Source: CAYYKK01 sp964467935
GTDB taxonomy: Bacteria; Myxococcota_A; Polyangia; Polyangiales; Polyangiaceae
Length of the DNA: 64,000 bases
Direction of reading: 5' to 3'
NCBI GenBank assembly: GCA_964467935.1
Contig: CAYYKK010000001.1
Coordinates: forward strand, 57,698 to 121,697
The notes under the pieces were generated by a model. That model saw nothing but the letters and a program-made list of their open reading frames with translations, was not told the origin of the DNA and did not search any database. Of this stretch, positions 28,451 to 37,189 are shown piece after piece; position 1 is the first letter of the stretch, and each line of letters opens with the position of its first letter. Made by a program: the position numbers and the translations under genes.

Positions 28451-30372
28451 AGCGTCTCCAAGAAGCGAGACAGCGCGGCCCGATCGTCGGCGGAGAGCTT
28501 CGACGTCGCGCCCATCCTGCTCGCCGGATCGGCGAGCAGCTCGTCGAGTGAGCGGTAGCGGCCGTCGTGAAAGTAGGGCGCCGTCAGGCCCACGTACTGC
28601 AAGGTCGGTGTGTCGTAGGGGCTCTTGTCGGCGCTGACCTCGTGCGACTGGTGATCGGTCCCGAGCACGTCGCGATGACAGTCGGAGCAGCCCTGCGCGG
28701 CGAAGAGGGCCGCCCCTCGGCTCACGTCGTCGTGCGTCGATCCGGCAGGGATCGGCATCCGCTCCAGGTAGGAGGCGATCGCGACGAGATCGTCTGCCGG
28801 TAGGCCCGTCCCGCCGAGCCGCCCGATCGTGCTCTCGATGTAGTCGGGCAGCGTGCCGACGTTGCGCGTCCAGCCGTATGGTGCGGTCCCGTGCACGCGA
28901 CCGGCGAGCATCGGCGTCTGGCGCGGGCCGTCGGGGGTCGACCACGTGAGCCCGTCGTCGCCGCCGTCCGGGTGGCAGCTCGCGCACGCGACGCCGTCGA
29001 AGGAGATGCGCGGATCCCGCGTCTCGTAGAAGAGCTCGCGCCCTCGCTGGTACGACTTCGACAGCTTCGTCGCATCGTGCGCGGCGAGGTCGACCCGCGC
29101 GCGCGCCCCGGTCGCGAGGTCGATCACGTCGAGCGCCTCGTCGAACTCGCCGAACGCGACGCCGAGCCCTTCCTCGTCCGCGATCGCGAGGCCCGAGACA
29201 CCCTTCGAGAGATCGTACCTCCCCTGCACGACGCGCATCGGATCCGCCGCGTCCCCGTCGAGCTCGAGCAGCTCGTCGATCCCGCGGCACGCGACGTAGA
29301 GGCGGCGCGTGCCGGGCCGGAACGCCGCGGCGCGTGGGAGCAGACACTCGCGCGCGAACCCGTCCGGGCTGAGCGCGAGGACGTGCGACGAGCGCGGCCG
29401 CTCGGTCTCGCCGTCGACGGTCACGGCGACGGGCGCTTCCTTCGGTATCCCCCGCGAGGGAGGTGGTCCGTAGTACACGCCGAACCGCGTCTGGTCGCCG
29501 ACGTCGACGCTGACGTGGGGCGCCACGATCCTCCGTCGCGGCGCCCGCTCGCGGAGGACGCCCGTCCCCTCTCCCGCGCCCGAGGTCGACGGCACCGTGA
29601 AGCTCGCGAGCGCGTATCCCTGGGCGCCCGTGCGTCGCGATCCGAGCGCCTCGGGCGCCGCGCTCGCGGTCGCGGCGGTCAGCCGAAGATCGATGTCCCG
29701 CGTGCCACCGCCCGCGAGATCGACGACCGAGAGACTGTCGCCGACCAGGTGCGACACGAACGCGCGATCGCCCTCGACGACGACGCTCTCGGGCGCGCGT
29801 CGGAGCGTCGAGCCGCCGACGCGCGCGAGCGACCGCGCGTCGAGGATGGAGAGCGTGTCGGCGAGCGTGCTCGTCAAGACGAGCTGATCCGCCTCCTCGG
29901 TCACCGCCAGGGCGTGGGGCCCGCGCGGCGCGTCGACGACGCAGCGCTCGCTTCCCGCCAGCCGAAGGCCGCCCTCGCCGATCGCGATCGTCTCGAGCGC
30001 GTTGCGATCGGAGAGCGTCGCGATCAGGCGGCCGTCGCCGAGCGCGAGGAGCTCGTCCGGCGTCCCGGAGACCGGGATCGATCCGAGCCGCGCGCGTGTC
30101 GCGACGTCGACGACGTCGATGCGCCTGCCGCGACCGTTCGCCACGTACGCGAGGAGCTCGTGGTTCGCGCGGGCCAAGGCGACGCTCGAGCTCTGCCGCG
30201 AGAGCGGCTCGAGCCGGAGGGCCATCGGGACGGGGCGCGCGCACGACGGTGGCGGTGGCGCGATCGCGGCGGCCGCGCGGTTCGTCGGAGGTCGCGCGGG
30301 GGCGCTGCTGCACGCAACGAGGCCTGCACAGAAGAGCGAAAGCGCGAGGCGCGCGCACGTCGTCGCGGACAT
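28447..30372 (-). CDS. YVTN beta-propeller lipoprotein fused to di-heme c-type peroxidase (MauG/CcpA-like)
   Basis: 641 residues. Lipobox LVAC at Cys21. Residues ~60-430 form a YVTN/YncE-type propeller (LLAYVANGRGRRIDVVDVAT, GPHALAVTEEADQLVLTSTL, DTLSILDARSLARVGGS). The C-terminal ~200 residues are a di-heme cytochrome c peroxidase-type unit: heme sites CASCH (463-467) and CSDCH (562-566), then the family signature TPTLQYVGLTAPYFHDGRYR and SLDELL. Family members include bacterial cytochrome c peroxidases, MauG and MbnH, which reduce peroxide or oxidise a protein substrate through a high-valent di-heme state. The propeller probably docks a partner. It is translationally coupled to the unknown lipoprotein downstream. 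Confidence 0.88.
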   Translation of the reverse strand: MSATTCARLALSLFCAGLVACSSAPARPPTNRAAAAIAPPPPSCARPVPMALRLEPLSRQSSSVALARANHELLAYVANGRGRRIDVVDVATRARLGSIPVSGTPDELLALGDGRLIATLSDRNALETIAIGEGGLRLAGSERCVVDAPRGPHALAVTEEADQLVLTSTLADTLSILDARSLARVGGSTLRRAPESVVVEGDRAFVSHLVGDSLSVVDLAGGGTRDIDLRLTAATASAAPEALGSRRTGAQGYALASFTVPSTSGAGEGTGVLRERAPRRRIVAPHVSVDVGDQTRFGVYYGPPPSRGIPKEAPVAVTVDGETERPRSSHVLALSPDGFARECLLPRAAAFRPGTRRLYVACRGIDELLELDGDAADPMRVVQGRYDLSKGVSGLAIADEEGLGVAFGEFDEALDVIDLATGARARVDLAAHDATKLSKSYQRGRELFYETRDPRISFDGVACASCHPDGGDDGLTWSTPDGPRQTPMLAGRVHGTAPYGWTRNVGTLPDYIESTIGRLGGTGLPADDLVAIASYLERMPIPAGSTHDDVSRGAALFAAQGCSDCHRDVLGTDHQSHEVSADKSPYDTPTLQYVGLTAPYFHDGRYRSLDELLADPASRMGATSKLSADDRAALSRFLETL

Positions 30373-30471
30373 GGATCCCGATCCTCCTCGGCGGCGCGTG
30401 GCTCGCCGGGCACTTCTGAACCGGGGCTGCGCTGTTCCTTGGGTCGGAAGCCGAGCGGTCGTCGCGCGGGG

Positions 30472-32649
30472 CTACGGCGCGCGATCGACCTCCACCACGT
30501 ACGGCTCGGCGCCGCCGTGTGGAGGGCCAGGCTCGTCGACGCGCGGCGCGAGCTTCAAGCGGAGGCAGCGGGCCTGCATCACGTCGAGCGCGTCGCTCTG
30601 CCAGGGGCTCCGCGTGTCCCCGGCGGCGGGCGGCACGCCGTCCTCGTCTTGGATGCGGATCGGCGCGCGCTCGCCGCTCGCGGAGAGGAGCGTCACCTCG
30701 AGCACGCCGCTCTCACGTGGGCCGGTGCGGACCTTCCAACGGATCGTCCCTTCGACGCCGTCGGCGACGCAGAACACGTCCTCGTCCCGCGCCCACGCGA
30801 GGGTCGCCGTGCGCTGCGCGCCGAGCTCGATGGCGTTCGCCGACGACGCCGAGTCGTTCGGCTCGATCTCGGTCGCGGGCGTCGCGTGCGCCGAGGTCAC
30901 GCTGATCGTGTACGTGTCGGAGACGTTCTCGTAGATGAACGCCGGCGCGCCCGACCAAGGGCTCAGATCCTGGACGACGGCGGCGAGGTAGTGGCCGGGC
31001 TCGAGCGACAGGGCAGGCACCACGAGATCGCGTCCGGGGTGTCCCACGCAGAACCGATCGATGGGCTCGTCGAAGCCGCTCCGGTAGAGCATCGTGCACA
31101 TCGGGATGTTCGGCAGAGCCGTCACGCGCAGCGACACGAGCGCGGGGCCGCCCTTCGCGTCGGCGCCGACGTCGAACGAATAGAAATCGCGATCGCCGTG
31201 CTCGGCGTCGATGCGCTCGCCGAGGTGTCCGCGCAGGGGCTCGCCGAGCGGGAGCGGCGTCGCGTGCGCTGCGTCGTCGTTCGGCTCGAGCTCGAGCCCC
31301 GTGCTCGCGGGACGGCGCTGCGCGAGCCACGCGACGAGCCCCACCACCGCGCCGAGGATCAGCGACGACGCCGCGACCAACCAGTAGCGCTTCCGCCGCA
31401 GCCTCCGCTCGTAAGCGTCGACCTCGTCGCGCGTCGCGACGGGCAGCGTCGGGCGCGCGTCGCTGTGCGCGACCTCGGCGATGCGCGCGAGGTGCCGGAG
31501 CCGCTTCGTGTCGAGGAGGCTCTCGACGCTCGTCGAGCCGCTCGAAGAGAGCTCGTCGATGAGCGCCTCGCGGAGCGCTTCGACGGTCGGGTAGCGATCC
31601 TTCGGATCCTTCTCGAGGGCCCGCATCACGATCGCGCTGAGCCCCTCGGAGATCCGGAGCTCCGGCGTCCTGACGTGCGGCGGTACCGGCGCCTCGGTGA
31701 GGTGCTTCGACAGCACCTTCATCGGCTTGCCCACGAAGGGGTGGAGACCCGTGAGCAGGCGGTACATCAAGACGCCGACGCCGTAGACGTCCGTGCGCGC
31801 GTCGACCTCGTCACCGCGGATCTGCTCCGGTGCCATGTAGTACGGCGTGCCGAGGATCGTCCCGTGGTTCGTGATGTCCGCGTGCCCCTCGCTCTCGCGG
31901 AGCTTCGCGAGGCCGAAGTCGAGCACCTTCGCGATGTCGGCGCCGTCGAAGGCCGACAGGAGCATGATGTTCTCCGGCTTCACGTCGCGATGGACGATGC
32001 CCTTCTTGTGGGCCTCCGCGAGTGAGCTCGCGACCTGGATCACGATCTTCGCCACGCGCGCGCCGGGGATGGGTCCCCCTCGCGCGAGCACGCGCCCGAG
32101 GCTCTCGCCGTGCACGAGCTCCATGACGAGGTACGTGAGCCCGTCGGAGACGCCGAAGTCGAAGACCTGCACGGTGCTCGGGCTCGCGAGCTTCGAGACC
32201 GTGAGCGCCTCGCGCTTGAAGCGCCGGACCATCTCCGCGCTCCGCGAGAGCTCGCCCGTGAGGAGCTTCATCGCGAGGAGCTTGCCGATGCGCACGTGCT
32301 CGACTTTGTAGACGACGCCCATGCCTCCGCGCCCGATGGGCTCGAGGATCCGGTAGCGATCGGCCACCACCACGCCGATGAGCGGATCGGCGAGCGCCGC
32401 GGCTTGCTCGGTGGCCGTGCGCGCCGCGCTCGCGCTGAGCACCGAGATGTCGCGGCTCGAGAGCGCCTCGACGTCCGCCGAGCTCTCCACGACCGCCAGC
32501 GCGGGTCGAGGGCGCGCGCCGGGCAGCGCCGTCGTCAGCGCAGCTCGCGGATCTCCCGACGGCTCTCTCTCCACGGTGCGCCGTCGCGACTCTGCGTTCA
32601 ACTCTTTGGCTCGAACGACCTCGGATCTCACGGACGTCGGCGGGCTCAC
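30472..32649 (-). CDS. Ser/Thr protein kinase with extracytoplasmic PPC-like domains
   Basis: 725 residues from a GTG at 32649-32647, behind GGGAAAG; a GTG at 32631 is an alternative and the start is uncertain. Kinase domain about 98-375: IGRGGMGVVYKVEHV, Lys128, catalytic Asp222 in GIVHRDVKPENIML, DFG Asp244, TPYYMAPEQIRGDEV. A juxtamembrane linker and one transmembrane helix (about 422-443, WLVAASSLILGAVVGLVAWL) follow. Outside are two modules each opening with E-x-EPND (LELEPNDDAAHATPLPLG; EIEPNDSASSANAIELG) and containing a D-x-D/F strand, as in bacterial pre-peptidase C-terminal (PPC) beta-sandwich domains. The layout is that of a receptor kinase with an extracytoplasmic ligand or protein-binding part. 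It is divergent from the VWA-FHA gene across 105 bases. Confidence 0.88.
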   Translation of the reverse strand: MSPPTSVRSEVVRAKELNAESRRRTVEREPSGDPRAALTTALPGARPRPALAVVESSADVEALSSRDISVLSASAARTATEQAAALADPLIGVVVADRYRILEPIGRGGMGVVYKVEHVRIGKLLAMKLLTGELSRSAEMVRRFKREALTVSKLASPSTVQVFDFGVSDGLTYLVMELVHGESLGRVLARGGPIPGARVAKIVIQVASSLAEAHKKGIVHRDVKPENIMLLSAFDGADIAKVLDFGLAKLRESEGHADITNHGTILGTPYYMAPEQIRGDEVDARTDVYGVGVLMYRLLTGLHPFVGKPMKVLSKHLTEAPVPPHVRTPELRISEGLSAIVMRALEKDPKDRYPTVEALREALIDELSSSGSTSVESLLDTKRLRHLARIAEVAHSDARPTLPVATRDEVDAYERRLRRKRYWLVAASSLILGAVVGLVAWLAQRRPASTGLELEPNDDAAHATPLPLGEPLRGHLGERIDAEHGDRDFYSFDVGADAKGGPALVSLRVTALPNIPMCTMLYRSGFDEPIDRFCVGHPGRDLVVPALSLEPGHYLAAVVQDLSPWSGAPAFIYENVSDTYTISVTSAHATPATEIEPNDSASSANAIELGAQRTATLAWARDEDVFCVADGVEGTIRWKVRTGPRESGVLEVTLLSASGERAPIRIQDEDGVPPAAGDTRSPWQSDALDVMQARCLRLKLAPRVDEPGPPHGGAEPYVVEVDRAP

Positions 32650-32754
32650 GGAGGTCGCTTTCCCAGCACGCGCCGGACCCTTCGCTCTTCTTCGGCCCGC
32701 CCGTCCTTGCCGCTCCCGTCGATTCTGCTTCTCTTGGAAGAGGGGGCTCGCGCC

Positions 32755-34371
32755 ATGTCCACGCTGTCGCTCACAGTCCATCCGCAACGAAAGGCGGTTC
32801 GATCCGGCGAGGGCGGGTCCATCTTCGTGGCGTTGGTCTTGCGAGCGGAGGGCGCCGGCGTGGAGGCGTCGCGAGCCGATCTCGCGTGCGCGCTGTCGCT
32901 CGACGTCTCGGGCTCGATGGGCGGCCCTCCGCTCGAGATGCTCGTCGCGTCGGTCGAGAAGCTGTGCGAGCTCGCCCGCCCGACCGATCGCATCGGCGTC
33001 GTGGCCTTCTCGGACAGCGCGACCGTCATCGCGCCGCTCACGCCGATGGACCCGAGCGGGCGGCGAACGCTCACGAGCCGCGTACGCCGCTTGCAGGCGC
33101 AAGGCGGCACCAACGTCGAGGACGGTCTGCGCAAGGCTGCCGAGCTGCTCGCCCCGACCGACGGCGCGGCCCGACCCGCGATCCTGCTCCTCTCCGACGG
33201 CCAGCCCAACCGCGGCGCCGCGTCGCCCGAGGCGCTCGCCGACGTCGTGGGCGCGCAAAGGCCGCGGGTCACGGTCTCCACGCTCGGCTACGGCGTGCAC
33301 CACAGCGAGGACGTGCTCGTCGCGATCGCCGACGCGGGCGCGGGCAGGTTCTCCTTCATCGCCGATCCCGCCGCGTGTCGTCGCGAGCTCGCCGCGGCCC
33401 TCGGCGCGCAGAGCGACATCGTCGCCGCGGGCGTCGAGCTCGTCCTCGCGCCGGCGGAGGGGATCGAGATCAAGCGCATCGTCGGCGATCCCCCGACGCG
33501 CTTCGTCCGCGGCGGCGTGCGGCTCGCGCTGAGCGACATGGAGGATCGCTCGCAGCGCATCGTCGCGCTCGAGCTCGCCTACGATCGGCCGCTCGCGGTG
33601 GGCGGGCACCTGCTCGACGTGCGCCTGTCGCACACCGAGACGCGCGCAGGAGCGCGCGTCGAGATCGCCCTGCCGATCGTGGTCGACGTGAACGCCTCCG
33701 GCGCCGCGGACGATCCGGAGGGCATCGGCTTCATTCTCCTGAGCCGCGCCGAGGAGTCACGCAGGAAGGCGCGTGCCCTCGCCGACGCGAGGAACTTCGA
33801 GGGGGCCGCCGCGACGTTGCGGGCCATCATGGGCGAGATCGTCGCTGCGCCCGGCTACGTCGCCGCCGACGGGTCGATGCTCTCGGAGGCCTACGAGCTG
33901 CTGCTCGACGAGGTCGTCGCCTTCGAGCGCGCGCCCTCGTCCGAGACGTACTCCGTCTTTCGGAAGCAGACGATCATGCAGAAGCTCGACGGCGACGGGG
34001 CGCGGAGCGTCGCGCCGGTGCGAGGCGCGACGTCGAGGCTCTTCGCGCGCACGACCGCGGGACCCGCGAAGGAGGCGCACCTCGTCGTCGTGCGAGGTCC
34101 GCTCCTCGGGAGCGCCTTTCGGCTCGGCGAAGCGTGCGCCATCGGGCGCACCGCCGGCGCGGACATCGTCGTGCCCTCCCCGAGCGTCTCTCGGCGTCAC
34201 GCCGAGATCTACGCGCTCGACGCGGAGCACTGGGTCTGCGACCTCGGCAGCACCAACGCGACCGAGGTCAACGGGAGGAAGCTCGCGACCGCTCCCCACA
34301 AGCTCTCCGCGGGCGACGTGATCCGCGTGGGCGAGGTGGAGCTCTGCTACCGGCTCGGACCGGCTCCCTGA
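32755..34371 (+). CDS. VWA domain protein with C-terminal FHA domain
   Basis: 538 residues from the ATG at 32755, preceded by a purine-rich GGAAGAGGGGG. N-terminal strand-rich part, then a von Willebrand A domain with complete MIDAS: DVSGSMGG (DxSxS), the Thr in QGGTNVEDGL and the Asp in LLSDGQPNRG. The middle region is a helical linker with FILLSRAEESRRKARALA. The C-terminal ~95 residues form an FHA domain: AIGRTAGADIVVPSPSVSRR, HAEIYALD, LGSTNATEVNGRKL, with the Arg, Ser and Asn residues that contact phosphothreonine in family members. No signal peptide is seen, so it is cytosolic. Its divergent partner is a Ser/Thr kinase, which suggests that it reads that kinase's phosphorylation (inference). 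Confidence 0.9.
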   Translation: MSTLSLTVHPQRKAVRSGEGGSIFVALVLRAEGAGVEASRADLACALSLDVSGSMGGPPLEMLVASVEKLCELARPTDRIGVVAFSDSATVIAPLTPMDPSGRRTLTSRVRRLQAQGGTNVEDGLRKAAELLAPTDGAARPAILLLSDGQPNRGAASPEALADVVGAQRPRVTVSTLGYGVHHSEDVLVAIADAGAGRFSFIADPAACRRELAAALGAQSDIVAAGVELVLAPAEGIEIKRIVGDPPTRFVRGGVRLALSDMEDRSQRIVALELAYDRPLAVGGHLLDVRLSHTETRAGARVEIALPIVVDVNASGAADDPEGIGFILLSRAEESRRKARALADARNFEGAAATLRAIMGEIVAAPGYVAADGSMLSEAYELLLDEVVAFERAPSSETYSVFRKQTIMQKLDGDGARSVAPVRGATSRLFARTTAGPAKEAHLVVVRGPLLGSAFRLGEACAIGRTAGADIVVPSPSVSRRHAEIYALDAEHWVCDLGSTNATEVNGRKLATAPHKLSAGDVIRVGEVELCYRLGPAP

Positions 34372-34381
34372 TGCGCTCTTC

Positions 34382-34744
34382 TCAGCCGCCCGTCCCGGTG
34401 CTGCTCGTCGATCCGCCGCCGGCGCCGCTCCCCGTGCCGCCGACCGACAGCGTGCAGGTGCCGTTGGTGCAGGCGGCGTACGACGCGGGGCACGTGCACG
34501 CGCTCGCGTGACAGCCGGAGCTCTCCAGGTCGCCGAGGTACTTGTTGAGATCGCTCTTGTTGATGGCAGCGCTCGGGCAGTTGCAGAGGGCGTCGCAGCT
34601 GTCGCTGATGACCCCCGCGCAGTCCGCGTCGACCTTGCACGTCTGGACGTAGTCCGCGGCGACCGGCGTGGAATGGCAAGCGAGCATCCCGACGGCGGCG
34701 AAGGTGGCGAGGCCCAGCGAGGCGATGACGTGTCGAAGTTGCAT
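34382..34744 (-). CDS. Small Cys-rich lipoprotein
   Basis: 120 residues. Signal peptide MQLRHVIASLGLATFAAVGM with lipobox MLAC. The mature protein has cysteines in YVQTCKVDADCAGVISDSCD, ALCNCPSAAIN and SGCHASACTCPASYAACTNG, a spacing typical of disulfide-rich secreted myxobacterial lipoproteins, and ends with a Gly/Ser/Thr tail. The Gly/Ser tail at the C-terminus is odd, because such linkers normally follow the lipobox. Function unknown. Convergent with the VWA-FHA gene (10-base gap). Confidence 0.75.
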   Translation of the reverse strand: MQLRHVIASLGLATFAAVGMLACHSTPVAADYVQTCKVDADCAGVISDSCDALCNCPSAAINKSDLNKYLGDLESSGCHASACTCPASYAACTNGTCTLSVGGTGSGAGGGSTSSTGTGG

Positions 34745-34815
34745 GGGGCGGCAGGTTAGCAGTCCCGCCTCCCCCGCGGAACTCCCACGCAGGGGCGCGT
34801 GCTATCCTCCAGGCG

Positions 34816-35817
34816 ATGACGGATGACCGCGCGCGTGCCGCTGCTGCACGCTCCGACGTGTCCGCGCGCCGACTCTTGCGCCGGAGGGATCTGCTCCTCG
34901 GCGCGTCGGGCGCCGCGCTCTCGCTCGTCGGATGCCGCTCGAGCGCCACCGAGGCGCCGCTCCCGCCGCCTTCGCCCGAAGCGCGGTCCGTCGTCGCGAT
35001 CCTCGACGGGATCTCGACCCTCGAGGGCGCCGGCGTCCGTCTGCGCCGCACCATCGGGAGCCGCGCGCTCCCGCTGCTCGATCCGTTCCTCTTGCTCGAC
35101 GACATCCGCTCCGATCGGCCCGAGGACTACGAGCGCGGCTTCCCCGAGCATCCGCACCGCGGCTTCGAGACCGTCACGTACGTGATCTCCGGCGCCGTCG
35201 AGCACCGCGACAGCGTCGGCAACCACGGTCGGCTCGTCGACGGAAGCGCGCAGTGGATGACCGCAGGGCACGGGATCGTCCACTCGGAGATGCCCGCGCG
35301 AAGCGAGGGCCTCTTCTGGGGGCTGCAGCTCTGGGTGAACCTCCCGCGCGCGAGCAAGATGGTCCCGCCGCGCTATCAGGACATTCCGCGAGAGCGCATC
35401 GCCGAGCTCTCCATCCGCGGAGCGCGAGCGCGCCTCGTCGCCGGCGAGCTGCAGGCGGAGCGCGGGCCCGTCGACGGCATCGTCGTCGCGCCGACGATGC
35501 TCGACGTGACCGTCGCGCCCGGCGAGACGTTCGAGCACGAGCTGCCCGCGGGCCACACGGCGTTCGCCTATGGCCTCGACGGTCACACCCTCCTCGGCGC
35601 CGAGGGCGCGGCGGTGCAGCGCGCGCAGATCGGCGTGCTCGGCGCGGGGGCCCTCGTCCGGGCTCGCGGCGGGCCCGAGGGCGCGCGGTTCCTGCTGCTC
35701 GCGGGCCAGCCGATCGGCGAGCCCGTCGCGCGACGGGGCCCCTTCGTGATGAACACCGAGGAGGAGCTCGATCGAGCCTTCGCGGAGTACCGTGCAGGGA
35801 CGCTCACCCGAATCTGA
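34816..35817 (+). CDS. Pirin-family protein with Tat-like lipoprotein signal
   Basis: 333 residues from the ATG at 34816. A twin-arginine-like signal (ARRLLRRRDLLLGASGAALS) ends in lipobox LVGC at about residue 40. The rest is a full pirin: SRALPLLDPFLLLDDIRSD, the metal ligands in EHPHRGFETVTYVISGAVEH, QWMTAGHGIVHSEMPARSEG, FWGLQLWVNLPR, and a second cupin half ending in the Gly-rich RGPFVMNTEEELDRAF. Pirins are usually cytosolic or nuclear Fe-binding cupins, some with quercetinase activity. Export by Tat would fit a protein that picks up its metal before crossing. Divergent from the small Cys-rich lipoprotein gene (71-base gap). Confidence 0.9.
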   Translation: MTDDRARAAAARSDVSARRLLRRRDLLLGASGAALSLVGCRSSATEAPLPPPSPEARSVVAILDGISTLEGAGVRLRRTIGSRALPLLDPFLLLDDIRSDRPEDYERGFPEHPHRGFETVTYVISGAVEHRDSVGNHGRLVDGSAQWMTAGHGIVHSEMPARSEGLFWGLQLWVNLPRASKMVPPRYQDIPRERIAELSIRGARARLVAGELQAERGPVDGIVVAPTMLDVTVAPGETFEHELPAGHTAFAYGLDGHTLLGAEGAAVQRAQIGVLGAGALVRARGGPEGARFLLLAGQPIGEPVARRGPFVMNTEEELDRAFAEYRAGTLTRI

Positions 35818-35875
35818 CGCGCGAAGAGCGCGCAGGAAGCTCCGCTTTGCGTGCGAGTCCACGTATCATGCGGGC

Positions 35876-37189
35876 ATGTCGGCTGGTCCTCTCAGTCCGG
35901 GCGGCGCGCAGACGAGCGATGCCGCGCGACCGCCGCGCTCGCGGAGGAGACGCGTCGCGTCCGTCGTGGTCGCGTCGGCAGCGACGGTCTCGCTCGGCCT
36001 CACGCTCGCGTCGTGCGGTCTCACGCTCGGCGCCGTACCCTTCGCCTGCGCCGACGGAAAGACGTGCCCGACGGGCTACACGTGCCAAGCGAACGTCTGC
36101 CTCCAAGCGGGTCAGCACCCCAACGTCACGCGCGCGCTGCGCATCACGTACATCAACCGATCCGAGATGTATTGGTTCGCGTCGCCCGCCGGTGGTGCGT
36201 CGCTCCTCGTCAACGACGGCTTCTCGCCCGGAGCGCGCGGCGTCTACGAGGTGCACGTCGGGGCGGACGGCGCCGTGTCGCCGGCGGTGATGCTCCTGCC
36301 GTTCCCGGGGGAGCAGACGGTGTCGAGCGCCGCGATCGCGATCGACGACACGCACTACGGCCTCGTCACGATGAGCTTTCCGGGCGCGCTCGACGACGGC
36401 CTCTCGATCAAGCTGCACTCGCTGCCGCGCGACGGATCGGCTCCGCCCCACGACACGATCCTGCGCGACGATCGCTTCACGTACGCGGGCGGCTACGAGC
36501 CCGCTTACGTCGGCGGCGTCGTGCGCGGCGACGAGATCGACTACGCCTTCACCGACCCGGGCCAGGGCGGCGGCGTCGTGGTCACGCGCACCCAGAAGGA
36601 CGGCACCCTCGTCGGGCGGTTCCGCATCCCGCTGCCGCAGGGCGTGCTCCCGCTCTCGGGCGACTGCCTGCTCTGGAAGACCACCGACGGCCGCGTGATG
36701 CTCCGACTCGGGCTCGGCGCGCAGAGCGTCTTCTCGTTGGATCTCGACAAGGGCACCGCGACCGCCGTCAGCTCCGGCGACGGCGTCCCGCTCTACGGCT
36801 TCGGGAGCTCGATCGCGTACATGGTGCCGAACGAGGACAGCTCGCAGGTCACGTTCACCGTGCGCGATCTCGCCGGCAACACGCTCGGGACGAGCCCCGT
36901 CGAGCCCTACAACGCGAACGTCGATCCTTACACCGGCGTCGCCTTCGGCACGGGCGCGCTCGTCGCGCCCGTCAGCTCGGACCCGGACTTCAAGACGATG
37001 GAGGTCGCCTACATCGGCAGCGACGGAGGCTACCGACACGTCGCGAGCGTCGATCGCCCCGGCGACGATGGCCTCTATTCGGCGCGCTCGTTCGCCACGG
37101 GCAGCAACGTCTACATCGCGTGGACGAGCTTCCACGAGCAGCTGATGGATCTCTGGATCGGCGTCGCTCCGCTCGGAGCCTTGCCGTGA
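35876..37189 (+). CDS. Lipoprotein of unknown function, first of a coupled pair
   Basis: 437 residues from the ATG at 35876. A basic N-region (RSRRRRVASVVVASAATVSL) leads to lipobox LASC. Just after it lies a Cys motif CADGKTCPTGYTCQANVC, then a long beta-rich part suggestive of a propeller (GEQTVSSAAIAIDDTHYGLV, YEPAYVGGVVRGDEIDYAFT, VMLRLGLGAQSVFSLDLDKG). The short 'C..G..CP.GY.C....C' module after lipidation recurs in many myxobacterial secreted proteins. The stop overlaps the start of the next gene (GTGA at 37186-37189), so both are made together. Function unknown. Confidence 0.82.
   Translation: MSAGPLSPGGAQTSDAARPPRSRRRRVASVVVASAATVSLGLTLASCGLTLGAVPFACADGKTCPTGYTCQANVCLQAGQHPNVTRALRITYINRSEMYWFASPAGGASLLVNDGFSPGARGVYEVHVGADGAVSPAVMLLPFPGEQTVSSAAIAIDDTHYGLVTMSFPGALDDGLSIKLHSLPRDGSAPPHDTILRDDRFTYAGGYEPAYVGGVVRGDEIDYAFTDPGQGGGVVVTRTQKDGTLVGRFRIPLPQGVLPLSGDCLLWKTTDGRVMLRLGLGAQSVFSLDLDKGTATAVSSGDGVPLYGFGSSIAYMVPNEDSSQVTFTVRDLAGNTLGTSPVEPYNANVDPYTGVAFGTGALVAPVSSDPDFKTMEVAYIGSDGGYRHVASVDRPGDDGLYSARSFATGSNVYIAWTSFHEQLMDLWIGVAPLGALP

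Noticed and set aside
28891..32025. 1044-codon plus-strand open frame across the di-heme peroxidase and kinase genes
   Set aside because: Antisense shadow of two recognisable genes, low-complexity composition.
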